Source of the DNA: Parendozoicomonas haliclonae
GTDB taxonomy: Bacteria > Pseudomonadota > Gammaproteobacteria > Pseudomonadales > Endozoicomonadaceae
Reading direction: 5' to 3'
DNA: 64,000 nucleotides
Assembly (NCBI RefSeq): GCF_900174585.1
Contig: NZ_FWPT01000004.1
Span: 1 to 64,000, forward strand
In this document: positions 46,479-55,528 of the stretch, in pieces
Layout: each line of letters begins with the position of its first letter
Position numbering within the stretch: the first letter of the stretch is position 1
Notes under the pieces: generated by a model
Database searches by the model: none
What the model saw: only the letters and a program-made list of their open reading frames with translations
Told to the model about the DNA's origin: nothing
Position numbers and translations under genes: made by a program

Positions 46479-48329
46479 ATGAACCTCAACAACAAAACAA
46501 CTCTTGTGCTCGCTCCTCTCACGCTTGCGCTGCTGCCACTGGCCTCTTCCATCCATGCAACGGATAAAGTTTATAAGCTTGAAGATGTCGTTATCACCGC
46601 CACCCGAACAGCCCAGACGGTTGACCAGACTCTGGCTCCTGTCTCTGTTATTACCCGTAAAGATATCGAACAGTCCCAGGCACAGAGTGTTCCTGAACTG
46701 CTGAAGATGCTTCCGGGTGTTCAGGTTTCCAGCAATGGCGGACCGGGTGCATCAACCGGGCTCTTTATCCGTGGTACCGCCACCAAGGAATCCATCGTTC
46801 TGATTGATGGCCAGCGTATCGGCAGTGCCACCCTCGGCGAAGCCTCCCTGCAATATTTTGATCCGGACCAGATTGAACGCATCGAGTTGGTTCGTGGCCC
46901 TAAAGCGAGCCTGTATGGTGCTGATGCGATTGGCGGTGTAGTGAACATTATTACCCGTGCAGCAGCTGGTAAGTCACAAATGTCGTTTAAAGCCGGTTAT
47001 GGCAGCGACAAAACCCGTTCCGCCAGCGCTAATATCAGCGGCGTAAGCGACACCACCCGTTATCACCTGGGCTTCAGCCGTTTTATCACCGATGGCTATG
47101 ACCGCACCGAGAATACCGTTGGTAATAACAGCGATGATGACTTCTACAGCAACTCCACCTTTTCGACCACAATCAGCCACGACTTCACTGACGATCTGAC
47201 CTTTGCGCTCCGTGGTTACCAGAGTCAGGGCAACTCAGCCTATGACGATGCCTGGAATCCGGATACCTCACCTCGTACAACGTTCAAAGAACAGTTCCTC
47301 TCCAGCGAAGTCACTTATGTGATCAATAACTGGTGGCAGACAGGTTTGACGCTTTCCTACACTCAGGACAGCTCTGAAGCCAGAAAGACCGCCTCCCCGA
47401 ACACCTATATGACCAAGCGTCATCTGCTGAACTGGCAGAATAATTTTTCCGTATCGGAAAACACTCTGCTGACCGCTGGCTTTGATACTTACAAAGACAA
47501 AGTTGATAGCACCGTTGATTACGACGAAACCTCACGCAGCAACCATGCAGTTTTCCTGCAAAGCCTGACCACTTTCGCCAGCAGTGATCTGCAATTGTCT
47601 GTTCGTAATGACGATAACGAGCGTTACGGCAACAAAGCCACCGGAAACATCGCCTGGGGTTATAACCTGCCAGCTGATATGCGTGTGATTGCCAGTTATG
47701 GCACAGCCTTCCGGGCGCCAACCTTCAATGAGCTCTACTATCCGAACTTTGGTGATCCCAACCTGAAGCCGGAAGAGTCTGAAAACGTGGAAGTGGAACT
47801 GCGTGGCAAACTGCAGAATGGGCAATGGTCTGTTGCCGTTTTCCAGAACACCATTGATAACCTGATCTCTTCCCAGCAGGATCGTGATGCCGGACGCGTG
47901 GTTGCCATCAAGGAAGCCCGAATTCGAGGTGTGGAGCTGACCGGCCGTTACCAGATTTTTGGTACCGATGTGAAAGCCGCAATCTCTCTGCTCGATCCGA
48001 AAGAGATTCGTAACAACCAGCCAGACCAGCTGCTGATCCGTCGCTCCAAGCAGGAACTGACTTTGGATATCAGCCGTCCGTTTGGCGACTTTACTATTGG
48101 CGCCAACCTGCTGGCTCGCAGCCAGTTTGAGGACTCTAACTACCCAAGCCGTGTTGATATGCCGGGATTCGGTGTCGTCGGTATCCGTGCTGCCTGGCAG
48201 CTGGACAAAACCATCAAACTGGAAGCCAATGTCCGGAACCTGTTTAACAAGGACTATCAAACGGCCTTTGGTTACAATGAGCCATCGCGCGGAGTATTTG
48301 CCTCAGTGACCTGGAGCCCTGAACTCTAG
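46479..48329 (+). CDS. btuB: TonB-dependent vitamin B12 receptor BtuB
   Basis: 616 residues, close to the family. A signal peptide (about 1-27) is followed by the TonB box EDVVITATR, a plug domain with SVITRKDIEQSQAQSVPELL, a barrel and the FRAP/NPNL-like FRAPTFNELYYPNFGDPNLKPE (shown in part). It takes cobalamin across the outer membrane. The riboswitch upstream and cobO downstream confirm the role. Confidence 0.95.
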   Translation: MNLNNKTTLVLAPLTLALLPLASSIHATDKVYKLEDVVITATRTAQTVDQTLAPVSVITRKDIEQSQAQSVPELLKMLPGVQVSSNGGPGASTGLFIRGTATKESIVLIDGQRIGSATLGEASLQYFDPDQIERIELVRGPKASLYGADAIGGVVNIITRAAAGKSQMSFKAGYGSDKTRSASANISGVSDTTRYHLGFSRFITDGYDRTENTVGNNSDDDFYSNSTFSTTISHDFTDDLTFALRGYQSQGNSAYDDAWNPDTSPRTTFKEQFLSSEVTYVINNWWQTGLTLSYTQDSSEARKTASPNTYMTKRHLLNWQNNFSVSENTLLTAGFDTYKDKVDSTVDYDETSRSNHAVFLQSLTTFASSDLQLSVRNDDNERYGNKATGNIAWGYNLPADMRVIASYGTAFRAPTFNELYYPNFGDPNLKPEESENVEVELRGKLQNGQWSVAVFQNTIDNLISSQQDRDAGRVVAIKEARIRGVELTGRYQIFGTDVKAAISLLDPKEIRNNQPDQLLIRRSKQELTLDISRPFGDFTIGANLLARSQFEDSNYPSRVDMPGFGVVGIRAAWQLDKTIKLEANVRNLFNKDYQTAFGYNEPSRGVFASVTWSPEL

Positions 48330-48444
48330 GGTCTGTTGGGTTTGATGATCGGACTCTGCAACCGGGTCAGTCTTGCTGATCCGGTCAGATGCAGCACTGC
48401 GTATGCAATCACTCCTGTTTGCAGTCATACACAATGAGGTTTCT

Positions 48445-49068
48445 ATGACCAACAGCTCTGACGCCAGCTCCGATACAGGCACTGACGAGAAATACAAAAA
48501 GCGCATGCAGCGCAAAAAGGAACATATCGATCAGAAAATTGCCGAGGCAACGGAAGAGCGGGGCATTGTTATCCTGATTACCGGTAATGGTAAGGGAAAG
48601 AGCACCTCCGGCTTCGGTACAGTTTTACGCTGTGTCGGCCATGGTATGAAAGCGGGTGTGGCACAGTTCATTAAAGGCAAGTGGGACTGCGGCGAGCGTA
48701 ACGTTCTGGAGAAACTGGGCGTTCCTTTCCATGTTATGGCTACCGGCTTTACTTGGGATACCCAGAACAAGGAACTGGATACAAAAGCGGCTCAGGAAGT
48801 CTGGGTAGAAACCAAAAAGATGCTGGCCGATCCGGAATTGTCGGTTGTTCTGCTGGACGAGCTGACCTATATCGCTCGCTACGGTTACATCGACACCGAT
48901 GAGATTGTTGAAGCGATCAATAATCGTCCGAAAATGCAGACCGTTATTATTACCGGTCGTGGCTGCCCGAAAGGCCTCGAAGATATCGCGGATACTATCA
49001 GCGAAGTTCGCGATGAACGCCATGCCTACCGTGCGGGCGTGAAAGCCCAGAAAGGCGTGGACTGGTAA
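48445..49068 (+). CDS. cobO: cob(I)yrinic acid a,c-diamide adenosyltransferase
   Basis: 207 residues from the ATG at 48445, with GAGG 6 nt upstream. The CobA/CobO/BtuR-type Walker A-like motif GNGKGKSTSGFG is at about residue 42. It adenosylates corrinoids to give coenzyme B12. It lies 115 bp downstream of btuB and probably shares the riboswitch-controlled transcript. Confidence 0.95.
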   Translation: MTNSSDASSDTGTDEKYKKRMQRKKEHIDQKIAEATEERGIVILITGNGKGKSTSGFGTVLRCVGHGMKAGVAQFIKGKWDCGERNVLEKLGVPFHVMATGFTWDTQNKELDTKAAQEVWVETKKMLADPELSVVLLDELTYIARYGYIDTDEIVEAINNRPKMQTVIITGRGCPKGLEDIADTISEVRDERHAYRAGVKAQKGVDW

Positions 49069-49076
49069 CAGCTCTA

Positions 49077-49114
49077 TCCCGCCAGAGTTCTGTTCCACAA
49101 GAGCTCCGGCGGGA
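49077..49114. terminator. bidirectional hairpin between cobO and the thioredoxin-like gene
   Basis: TCCCGCC...GGCGGGA with further pairing inside (AGAGTTCTG/ AAGAGCTC), followed by TTTCA on plus. It separates two convergent genes. Confidence 0.6.
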
Positions 49115-49131
49115 TTTCACATTGCTGTCGT

Positions 49132-49365
49132 TTATCCCAGAAACTCACGAATCAACTGTTCGGATGGCACTGAGCCTGAGTGCACCAGCTGACCATTCAC
49201 AGAGACTCCCGGTGTTCTCATAACACCCGCCTCCATGATCTTTTCCAGATCGGTTACCTTTTCAACATTGATCTCCAATCCCAGCTCATGACCTGCAGCC
49301 AGAATACGCTCAGCAGTCACCTGACAGTTTTTACAGCCTGAGCCATACACGTTCACATTGATCAT
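49132..49365 (-). CDS. small thioredoxin-family protein (redox-active disulfide protein 2 type)
   Basis: 77 residues. The active-site CKNC (C11, C14) follows the first strand INVNVYGSG; cis-Pro is in MRTPGVSV. This is the TM0996/MTH895-like thioredoxin family, often next to permeases of the YraQ/ArsP type. It is 13 bp after the permease on the same strand. Confidence 0.9.
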   Translation of the reverse strand: MINVNVYGSGCKNCQVTAERILAAGHELGLEINVEKVTDLEKIMEAGVMRTPGVSVNGQLVHSGSVPSEQLIREFLG

Positions 49366-49378
49366 TGTTACTTCTCCA

Positions 49379-50362
49379 CTAGAAAATATTGATGGTGTTA
49401 AACAGCCAGCCGACCAGACAGAAAGCCACCAGCAGGTAACCTGCGATTAAGGCCAACAACCGGAACTGCATCACCTGCTTCAGCATGGTGAATTCCGGCA
49501 GACTCACAGCCACCGCACTCATGCAAAAAGCCAGTGTTGTACCCAGCGGAACACCTTTTATCAGCAGGCTTTCCATCACAGGAACAATTGATGTGGCATT
49601 GACGTACATAGGAATTGCGATCAGAGCGGAAAGGGGCACAGTCCACCACTGTCCATCACCCAGGTGTTCCTGAAACCATTGCTCCGGAACAAAACCATGA
49701 ATAAAGGCTCCCAGACCAACCCCCAGAATCACCCACTTCCAGATGCGCAGCAGGACGGTTTTGGCCTCGTCCATGGCAAAGTCATGACGCTGCCTGAGAG
49801 TCATCTTCTCAGCATGAAACTCCAGTTTTTCAGCATGGTCTGCACCTTCATACTGTTTGGCCAGAAACGGCACCAGCCACCGATGGGCTTTCAGTTGATC
49901 GATCAGGAACCCACCAACAATGCCCAGCAACAGGCCGATGGAGACATAAAGAATGGTGAACTTTAATCCCAGCATGGAACCCAGCAGGATAATTACCACT
50001 TCATTGATGATCGGGGACGTCAGCAGAAACGCCATAGTCACGCCCAAGGGAATACGGGCTGAGACAAACCCCATAAACAGGGGAATAGAGCTGCAGGAAC
50101 AGAAGGGAGTCACCGCTCCCAGCGTTGAACCCATAATGTAACCGGCGAAGCGTCCCTGTCCCTGAAGAAATGCGCGGACACGCTCCGGATTCAAAGATGC
50201 ACGAACGACAGCTATCGCATAGATAAGAACCACCAGCAAAACCAGAATCTTGCTGGTGTCTTCAACAAAGAAGTGAAGCCCCTTTGCAAGGGCCGTATCG
50301 GGTGACAGCCCTAACAGGGAATAAGTCACCCAGTCTGACAGTGATGTGAACCAACCCAACAT
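49379..50362 (-). CDS. DUF318/YraQ-ArsP-type permease
   Basis: 327 residues with about 8 membrane helices and the family motifs TPFCSCSSIPLFMGF (about residue 86) and a second-half MYVNATSIVPVMESL. ArsP members export trivalent organoarsenicals, while others are of unknown substrate. The paired small thioredoxin suggests a thiol- or metal-related substrate. Confidence 0.85.
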   Translation of the reverse strand: MLGWFTSLSDWVTYSLLGLSPDTALAKGLHFFVEDTSKILVLLVVLIYAIAVVRASLNPERVRAFLQGQGRFAGYIMGSTLGAVTPFCSCSSIPLFMGFVSARIPLGVTMAFLLTSPIINEVVIILLGSMLGLKFTILYVSIGLLLGIVGGFLIDQLKAHRWLVPFLAKQYEGADHAEKLEFHAEKMTLRQRHDFAMDEAKTVLLRIWKWVILGVGLGAFIHGFVPEQWFQEHLGDGQWWTVPLSALIAIPMYVNATSIVPVMESLLIKGVPLGTTLAFCMSAVAVSLPEFTMLKQVMQFRLLALIAGYLLVAFCLVGWLFNTINIF

Positions 50363-50443
50363 GATTGCATTCCTTTTAACTCTCTCTGCTTCTAAACACG
50401 CAGGCGAAGAAAAAAGGATGCAGATTAATTAAATTATTTTTAT

Positions 50444-50980
50444 TTATTCCGGACGGGGAGTGAAACCACAGACGCCACTGTCATCAAATTGAATCTGGCA
50501 CTTCTTGATCATCTGCTTTCGCAGCTTTTGTCGCGCCCGCTGTATGCGAGACTTAGCGGCCACCAAGCTGAGATCCCGTTGCCGGGCATACTCTTTTTGA
50601 CTCATTCCCTGAAGATCACAGGCATCGATAGCATCCCGATCCTGAGCATCGAGTTCCAGCAAGACCCGCTGCATACAGCGATCAAGCTCCATAACCCAGG
50701 GTGTTTCTTCATCCCGGGTTATCTCTGGCTCCTGCTCCAAAGGCATAGTGGTGCCTTCACGGCTTTGCCTGCGATAGCTGTCGATGGCGGTATTCTTTGC
50801 CATCACCTTCAGCCAGCTGCCAGCATCTTCCAGATCACAGAACCGCTCCTTGGTTTTCAGTGCCTTAATAAACAGATCCTGCAGCAGATCTTCAGCTTGA
50901 TTACTGTCTCCGGTTTGGCTGATAAACCATCGTTTCAACCATCCTTCATTCTGCGCCCAGGCATCCATTAAACAATTCAT
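50444..50980 (-). CDS. ECF-family RNA polymerase sigma factor (SigZ-like)
   Basis: 178 residues. Region 2 has DLLQDLFIKALKTKERF and the SWLKVMAKNTAIDSYRR stretch; region 4 has DLSLVAAKSRIQRARQKLR. The C-terminal tail CQIQFDDSGVCGF with two cysteines matches the SigZ subgroup. It lies upstream of and co-directional with the permease and thioredoxin genes; it may control them. No anti-sigma gene is adjacent. Confidence 0.85.
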   Translation of the reverse strand: MNCLMDAWAQNEGWLKRWFISQTGDSNQAEDLLQDLFIKALKTKERFCDLEDAGSWLKVMAKNTAIDSYRRQSREGTTMPLEQEPEITRDEETPWVMELDRCMQRVLLELDAQDRDAIDACDLQGMSQKEYARQRDLSLVAAKSRIQRARQKLRKQMIKKCQIQFDDSGVCGFTPRPE

Positions 50981-51144
50981 AATCTATCCAGCCCTCAACG
51001 CTCTGGTCTCACATTTTACCCTCAGGTTTAAAACAACCTGATTGATATGAATTAATACTTATGACCTCTTCGATCTGATTGAAAAACAAGACATTATTGT
51101 TATTCTTTGCGGGTTTAAGGCTGGATCATCTTAGCTTCCATGCG

Positions 51145-51150
51145 TATAAT
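51145..51150 (+). promoter_or_regulatory. tRNA gene -10 box
   Basis: TATAAT 13 bp upstream of the tRNA start. No good -35 was identified at 16-18 bp spacing. Confidence 0.55.
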
Positions 51151-51163
51151 CCAGCACCGCTGT

Positions 51164-51240
51164 GGGCCCTTAGCTCAGTTGGTTAGAGCATCCGACTCAT
51201 AATCGGCAGGTCCTGGGTTCAAGTCCCGGAGGGCCCACCA
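51164..51240 (+). tRNA. tRNA with CAT anticodon (tRNA-Met or tRNA-Ile2)
   Basis: A 77-nt cloverleaf: acceptor GGGCCCT/AGGGCCC, D arm GCTC...GAGC, anticodon loop CTCATAA (CAT at 51198-51200), T arm CTGGG...CCCGG and encoded CCA. It resembles both elongator Met and lysidine-modified Ile2; C4-G69 and C5-G68 pairs and the TTCAAGT loop look more like Ile2. The 3' half from 51196 comes from the integrated element and restores a full gene. Confidence 0.9.
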
Positions 51241-51244
51241 TATA
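51196..51244 (+). repeat. attL: 49-bp direct repeat inside the tRNA
   Basis: Starts at CTCATAATCGG in the anticodon loop and ends with CCACCATATA just after the tRNA. Identical to 63142-63190. Crossover in the anticodon loop is usual for tRNA-targeting tyrosine integrases. Confidence 0.93.
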
Positions 51245-51248
51245 CAGC

Positions 51249-51286
51249 AAGGCGTGAGAGGTTAAGAACCACTCACGCCTTTTTGA
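51249..51286 (+). terminator. terminator behind the restored tRNA (element-derived)
   Basis: AAGGCGTGAG...CTCACGCCTT followed by TTTTGATTTTT. It lies in element DNA, so the element brings its own terminator for the tRNA it restores. Confidence 0.85.
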
Positions 51287-51308
51287 TTTTTAACACACCG
51301 CCCCCAGT

Positions 51309-51317
51309 TTTGCCCCC
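51309..51317. repeat. TTTGCCCCC repeat near attL, candidate integrase arm site
   Basis: Same 9-mer as the three copies near attR, 65 bp inside attL and preceded by a related CGCCCCCAG. Supports a two-arm attP. Confidence 0.5.
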
Positions 51318-51373
51318 GCCTATCTGCTTGCTTCAAAGCTTAAGTCATCAAAACCTGAGCCTTCTTTGAAGGT

Positions 51374-52264
51374 TTACCCTTCGCTCAAAGGCGCAGATGA
51401 ATTCGCCAATATTTTTGCAGATATAAAGTCACCTACTGGCTTCTCTCTTACCAAAGACGACATTGCTTCCATTGAGGGCACAGCTCTCACCTTCAAAAAG
51501 CCATTCGATGAACGTCTATGCCCATACTGCCGGACCGATGCTGTAGATTGATGCCCCATGATGTAAGCCACTTCAACAGCAGACAAACCTGAAGCTCTTA
51601 AGTTTGAGCCGAATTGGTGCCGCCAAGAATAAAGACTGTAGTGGGTTTTGCGGCGAGGAAATATAGCTCGACTGGCACGATATATACGCCTCTGAATTGC
51701 TCGAATTTCTTTGTCATCTCGAGCTGATATTTCCATCTGTGAAAGCACGAAATCACAGAAATTTTTAAATGTGTCCTCCCCGTTATCTAGAGCTATTGTT
51801 CTATCAAGCCCCCTCTGCAACTTCTCAGATTTCTTCGCCCCACTAATTGTGAAGCGGTGTTTCTCCCATAAAATCTTATTCAGCTCACATGGCCTAGCTC
51901 CGGTATACTTAACCAGTTGAATAGCACAGACAGCCAAATCGTCGCCCTTATTTTCAAGGTGCTCAATTAATCGCTTTTCATCTTCATCGTTAACTTTTCG
52001 CAGCCTCCTCATTTTCTTCTTTCTTTGGCCGGGAGGGCAGATATTCTGACATTGCGTAATACGATTGGCTGCTTCCAGATACCCGTTCTCTTTTAACAGC
52101 AGAGATAGCCCAATCCGTAGCTCACACCAATAAGCAGGACGATAATCATAGGATGCGCGCTGAAGGGAATGTGCCAACTCTTCTAACTTAAAGGACTCTT
52201 CCATTCTCGAGATGAGAAAAGACTCAGCTCTGTCTAAATAACGTTTTTTTGTAGACTCCAGCAC
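51374..52264 (-). CDS. tyrosine recombinase (second integrase)
   Basis: 296 residues. Catalytic-domain residues are R124 (GARPCEL), R215 in YSWRHQFGSNLR, where the usual H of HxxR is Y, H238 (MGHQS) and Y247 (VRQYGH). The N-terminal part is short, without an obvious arm-binding domain. It is preceded by a DUF4224 gene, the arrangement common in phage integrase modules. It lies at the opposite end from the main integrase. Confidence 0.85.
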   Translation of the reverse strand: MLESTKKRYLDRAESFLISRMEESFKLEELAHSLQRASYDYRPAYWCELRIGLSLLLKENGYLEAANRITQCQNICPPGQRKKKMRRLRKVNDEDEKRLIEHLENKGDDLAVCAIQLVKYTGARPCELNKILWEKHRFTISGAKKSEKLQRGLDRTIALDNGEDTFKNFCDFVLSQMEISARDDKEIRAIQRRIYRASRAIFPRRKTHYSLYSWRHQFGSNLRASGLSAVEVAYIMGHQSTASVRQYGHRRSSNGFLKVRAVPSMEAMSSLVREKPVGDFISAKILANSSAPLSEG

Positions 52265-52423
52265 CCAAAACTCCTCCCCACCGTATACTCAATTCTCAGA
52301 ATGACAGGCCTGAAAGCCGGAAGAGAAGTCCTCTGGAATATGTACGAGGGCAAATACCGAGTTTTGATACCAAACTGTGAATTCGATCACGCGGTGTTTA
52401 TTCTTGCCTTCGACTTAAAGCTA

Positions 52424-52639
52424 TCAGCTGTTTACCTTTGGTTTGAGTTTTGGGCACGAAGGAGGAGTTAATCTTCGTCCTTCTGGATATTGGTCACTTT
52501 TTTCTACCCATGCCAGAGTCGACACAATTCCGTTAGGCGTCAAGCGGTAAGGAATATGATTATCTTCCAGCCAGCGCTGTAATCGTCCTTTTTGCTGGAT
52601 TCCAGTCCACTCCATAAGATCGCTCTGTCCCAAAAGCAT
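52424..52639 (-). CDS. DUF4224-like small protein
   Basis: 71 residues. The pattern LLGQSDLMEWTGIQQKGRLQ (about residues 2-21) and an RLTPNGIVSTLAWVE segment match DUF4224, a family of small proteins, often excisionase-like, encoded just upstream of phage integrases. Here it precedes the second recombinase by 159 bp. Confidence 0.7.
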   Translation of the reverse strand: MLLGQSDLMEWTGIQQKGRLQRWLEDNHIPYRLTPNGIVSTLAWVEKSDQYPEGRRLTPPSCPKLKPKVNS

Positions 52640-53151
52640 TATCGTTACCCCATGTGAAAACTGCCGCCAGCAAGTACAGCACGTTTTAACGCCAACAGGT
52701 CAGAAGATCTAAAGTTTTAAATCACACGATTTCCCCTTATACCACTTCCTTTTTTGGGGTATGGATAGTGTGGTTTCCTCTCTTTTTTAGGGTGTGCGAG
52801 GTGTGCGGTTTGGTGGGTCAGAATTAACCTGTTTGCGGGTTGGTTTTAACCTGCACAGATTAGCTGTCTTGGTGGGTGTCCGGATTGTTCGCTTACCCTC
52901 TTTTTTGAGAGTCCGCCTTGTTCGGTTTGCTGCTTGTGAAATGCCACTATTTGCAACTATCCAGAGAGCCAAAACGGAAAAGCAAAACCTTAGCATTCCT
53001 TAACATTTTGAAAGCTTGCTCAGGGTTGAGAATACCAACATATGCCAACATTCTGAGAGCCAGAGCTGAGAAGCAAAACGTTAGCATTTGTTAGCATTTT
53101 GGAAGGTTGTGGAGCCTGAAACGGTTATCAGGCTCCTCTAAGGTTGGTGGG
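52640..53151. other. 512-bp intergenic region with imperfect direct repeats
   Basis: No convincing gene. It contains an imperfect ~63-bp direct repeat: 52951-53014 and 53043-53105, sharing AGCAAAACNTTAGCATT and AACATTTTG/AGCATTTTGG-AAG ends. A short GGTGGGT-rich tract lies at 52790-52880, and a hairpin GGAGCCTGA/TCAGGCTCC at 53111-53136. Position after the virion-like genes makes it a candidate packaging or regulatory region. Confidence 0.5.
52951..53105. repeat. imperfect direct repeat pair
   Basis: Two copies of about 63 bp (52951-53014 and 53043-53105), about 92 bp apart start to start. Both have GAGAGCCA, AGCAAAAC, TTAGCATT and CATTTTG-GAAG blocks in the same order, with scattered mismatches. 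They lie in non-coding DNA between the virion-like gene and DUF4224. Confidence 0.7.
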
Positions 53152-55527
53152 TTATCGTGTGGGCTGTCTCAGACTCTCCCGGCCTGCGGACTTGGTAAGA
53201 GCGTCTATCCAGTCAGCAACTTCCTTACTGGTGGTGAAGTCTGCGGACAATGCTCCTTTGGTCTGCATAGATCGATACACACTCCGATTCCTGCCAGCTG
53301 TCGACATGCTGTCTAAGGCTCCTGCCGCCAACGTGCCCAACATAGGAACATTCGTTATCCGGTCTAACAGGAACTCAGCAACCTGCCTGTTAACCGTGTT
53401 GGATATGCGCCTGTTGCTGTAGCTCGTACCGGAAGCGTTAAAGGTCTTCTGGTCTGGCTGGATCCTTCTGAGATTGTTTGCAAACTTCGTCCACCTCTCA
53501 ATCTCATTCTTGCCGTACAGAGCTTCGAGAGTTGTCCGGTTAGCTTTTACTTTGTCCAGGATACTCCGGGCATAATTCCCGCGCTTGAGCTGTATCCCTT
53601 CGTCAGTCAGGTCTAACGCCTTACCAAAGATATTCAGGTATCCGGCCTGCTTGAGTGCTCCAAACTCTTCACTCTCTTCTCCCAGTAACTGCTTGAGGTC
53701 GTTTATCGCCCTGGCATTTTTCTTTGTGCCGGTCGCCCCCATCAGCTGATCTACAACGCCCTCGGGTGTCGCCTTGCCATTCACAATGTCCTGAACAAGC
53801 TTTGTTCTAAGGGTCTGCTTTCCGTCCTTGTACGTACCTTCAACAATGCTCATGTATTCCCGGTTAGCGGCTCGGGCTTCCTTGAGTGCAGAATAGTTCG
53901 CCTCATCCCCAACAAACCGCCCATTATCAATCGCATCATCAAGCCAACCGTCATAGGCTCGCTTCACTTGAGAGAGTAACGCCTTGTCCTGCTTGTCACT
54001 GGAGCTGATAGCCGCGCTAAGTCTGCGTCTCAGGCTCTCAAAGTCTGTCAGGCTGTGGTAACGCTCGCCTACTGGTGGCAAGGCTCCCGGTAGTTCGTCA
54101 GCCTGAGCCAGTGCGCCCTGTCCGCTCATCAGGTTCTCTACTTCCTTGTAGAGTGAGTAAGCGTTAGGGGTTTCCGCTTGGCTGGCCAGTTTGATCTTTC
54201 CACCAAACCCGCCCCGGATCGTCTGCAATGCTTCCCGGTAAACACTCGGCTCAGCCATCAAACCGGCTTCGTCTACAGCCTGGTACGCTGCTGTCTTGTT
54301 TTGCTTGGCGGTATCTACTGCTGACTCAATGCCCTGGGTAAAACGTGTTGCCGGTGCTTGAAGGTCGGTTACCTCATCGAGTGGCCCCAACCGTGAGAAT
54401 TGATCGGTCACGCTCTCGGCTAATATCCCGTCCCGCATCTTCTCAAAGCCTGCGGCCTGCTGTTGAGCCTCTGGCCCATACACGCCCATTTCAGCCTCTT
54501 TCTGTAAAGCCCAGTCTGAATAGTCGCTGTCGAGTATGCCCTTTCGCTCTGCCGGGGTTATGGGTACAAAGTCCCCCCCTCTGCTGCGGCTCACATCCTG
54601 TATAGCTGTCAGGGCTGTGTCGGTGTCATCCACTCCGCTCCCTAACCTGCGGTTAATCTCTGTCCTCATCGCCTGCCGGTAGTCGTCCGGAAGCTCTGCC
54701 GGATTTATACCGTTCTCCTCAAGGAACTTGTCGAGAGCCTGCGGGGTTGCGTGTTTGGCCTTGGTAAATCGCTTCACGGCACTGTTAACCAGATTGCCTG
54801 CCAATTCCCCACCAATGCCGAACAATGCTCCCATGCCTGCCTGCTTCGCCTTGCCCTCTATGAAGTCCTCAGAAAGGACCGGCGTAAACGCTGCAGTCTC
54901 TCCAGCTCCATACAAAGCCCCAAACCCTAACCGACCTGCGGTGCTCATCTTGGCAACATTCGCCCCCTTGGCAATTGCTCCCCCTGGTACAGCAAAGGTC
55001 AGAATATTGGTTCCAATATTTCCAACGGTTGCCGCCGTACTTCGGTCGGTAAGCTCCTGATACATGGCATCCTCTGCCGCCAACATTTTCCGATGTTCTT
55101 CAACTGCTCCAGGCTCAACCCATCCCAATGATTCGCCAGCCATCAAGCCGAGCTGCTTTACACCAGAGCCCATATCAGAAAACGCCTTACCTGCCCCAAC
55201 AAGTACACGCTCTGTTGTACTCATGTCGTTAACCATATTGTCGAAGAGTGCTTCTCTGCCGTAAGGGTCGGTGTGCTGCAGTGTTTGTACTTGTGTCGGG
55301 TATGCTGGCTGGAGTGAGTGGGGGAGTTGCTGCCCAAACTGTGCCAACGGTTGCCCTGGCTGAATTTGTGGCTGTTGCTGGGTCTGTGCTTGTGCGCTCT
55401 GCTGTTGGGCCATCTGCTCCAGCTGCAAAGCATAATCGGCTAACTGCTGCGCTCCCTCTGTATCTCCGGAAGCGTCAGCATTGTTGAGAGCGTCGTAAAC
55501 GGTCGCTAGTTCTTGTTGTAAATTCAT
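53152..55527 (-). CDS. large phage-type protein, ejection/internal-virion-protein-like
   Basis: 791 residues. Residues 1-75 are Gln-rich (QQQPQIQPGQPLAQFGQQ). A long glycine/alanine-rich hydrophobic region follows (about 165-255, with TNILTFAVPGGAIAKGANVA and GMGALFGIGGELAGN), then long helices to the end. The pattern of a Q-rich head, a glycine-zipper membrane-active middle and a helical rest is that of podovirus ejection proteins that form a DNA channel through the cell envelope. No enzyme motif seen. It starts 2 bp after the 402-residue gene. Confidence 0.5.
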   Translation of the reverse strand: MNLQQELATVYDALNNADASGDTEGAQQLADYALQLEQMAQQQSAQAQTQQQPQIQPGQPLAQFGQQLPHSLQPAYPTQVQTLQHTDPYGREALFDNMVNDMSTTERVLVGAGKAFSDMGSGVKQLGLMAGESLGWVEPGAVEEHRKMLAAEDAMYQELTDRSTAATVGNIGTNILTFAVPGGAIAKGANVAKMSTAGRLGFGALYGAGETAAFTPVLSEDFIEGKAKQAGMGALFGIGGELAGNLVNSAVKRFTKAKHATPQALDKFLEENGINPAELPDDYRQAMRTEINRRLGSGVDDTDTALTAIQDVSRSRGGDFVPITPAERKGILDSDYSDWALQKEAEMGVYGPEAQQQAAGFEKMRDGILAESVTDQFSRLGPLDEVTDLQAPATRFTQGIESAVDTAKQNKTAAYQAVDEAGLMAEPSVYREALQTIRGGFGGKIKLASQAETPNAYSLYKEVENLMSGQGALAQADELPGALPPVGERYHSLTDFESLRRRLSAAISSSDKQDKALLSQVKRAYDGWLDDAIDNGRFVGDEANYSALKEARAANREYMSIVEGTYKDGKQTLRTKLVQDIVNGKATPEGVVDQLMGATGTKKNARAINDLKQLLGEESEEFGALKQAGYLNIFGKALDLTDEGIQLKRGNYARSILDKVKANRTTLEALYGKNEIERWTKFANNLRRIQPDQKTFNASGTSYSNRRISNTVNRQVAEFLLDRITNVPMLGTLAAGALDSMSTAGRNRSVYRSMQTKGALSADFTTSKEVADWIDALTKSAGRESLRQPTR

Positions 55528-55528
55528 A

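Noticed and set aside
52787-52996. A 69-codon minus-strand frame with a signal-like start.
   Set aside because: It lies in a repeat-rich non-coding region, has no ribosome site I can see and a biased Arg/Thr composition.
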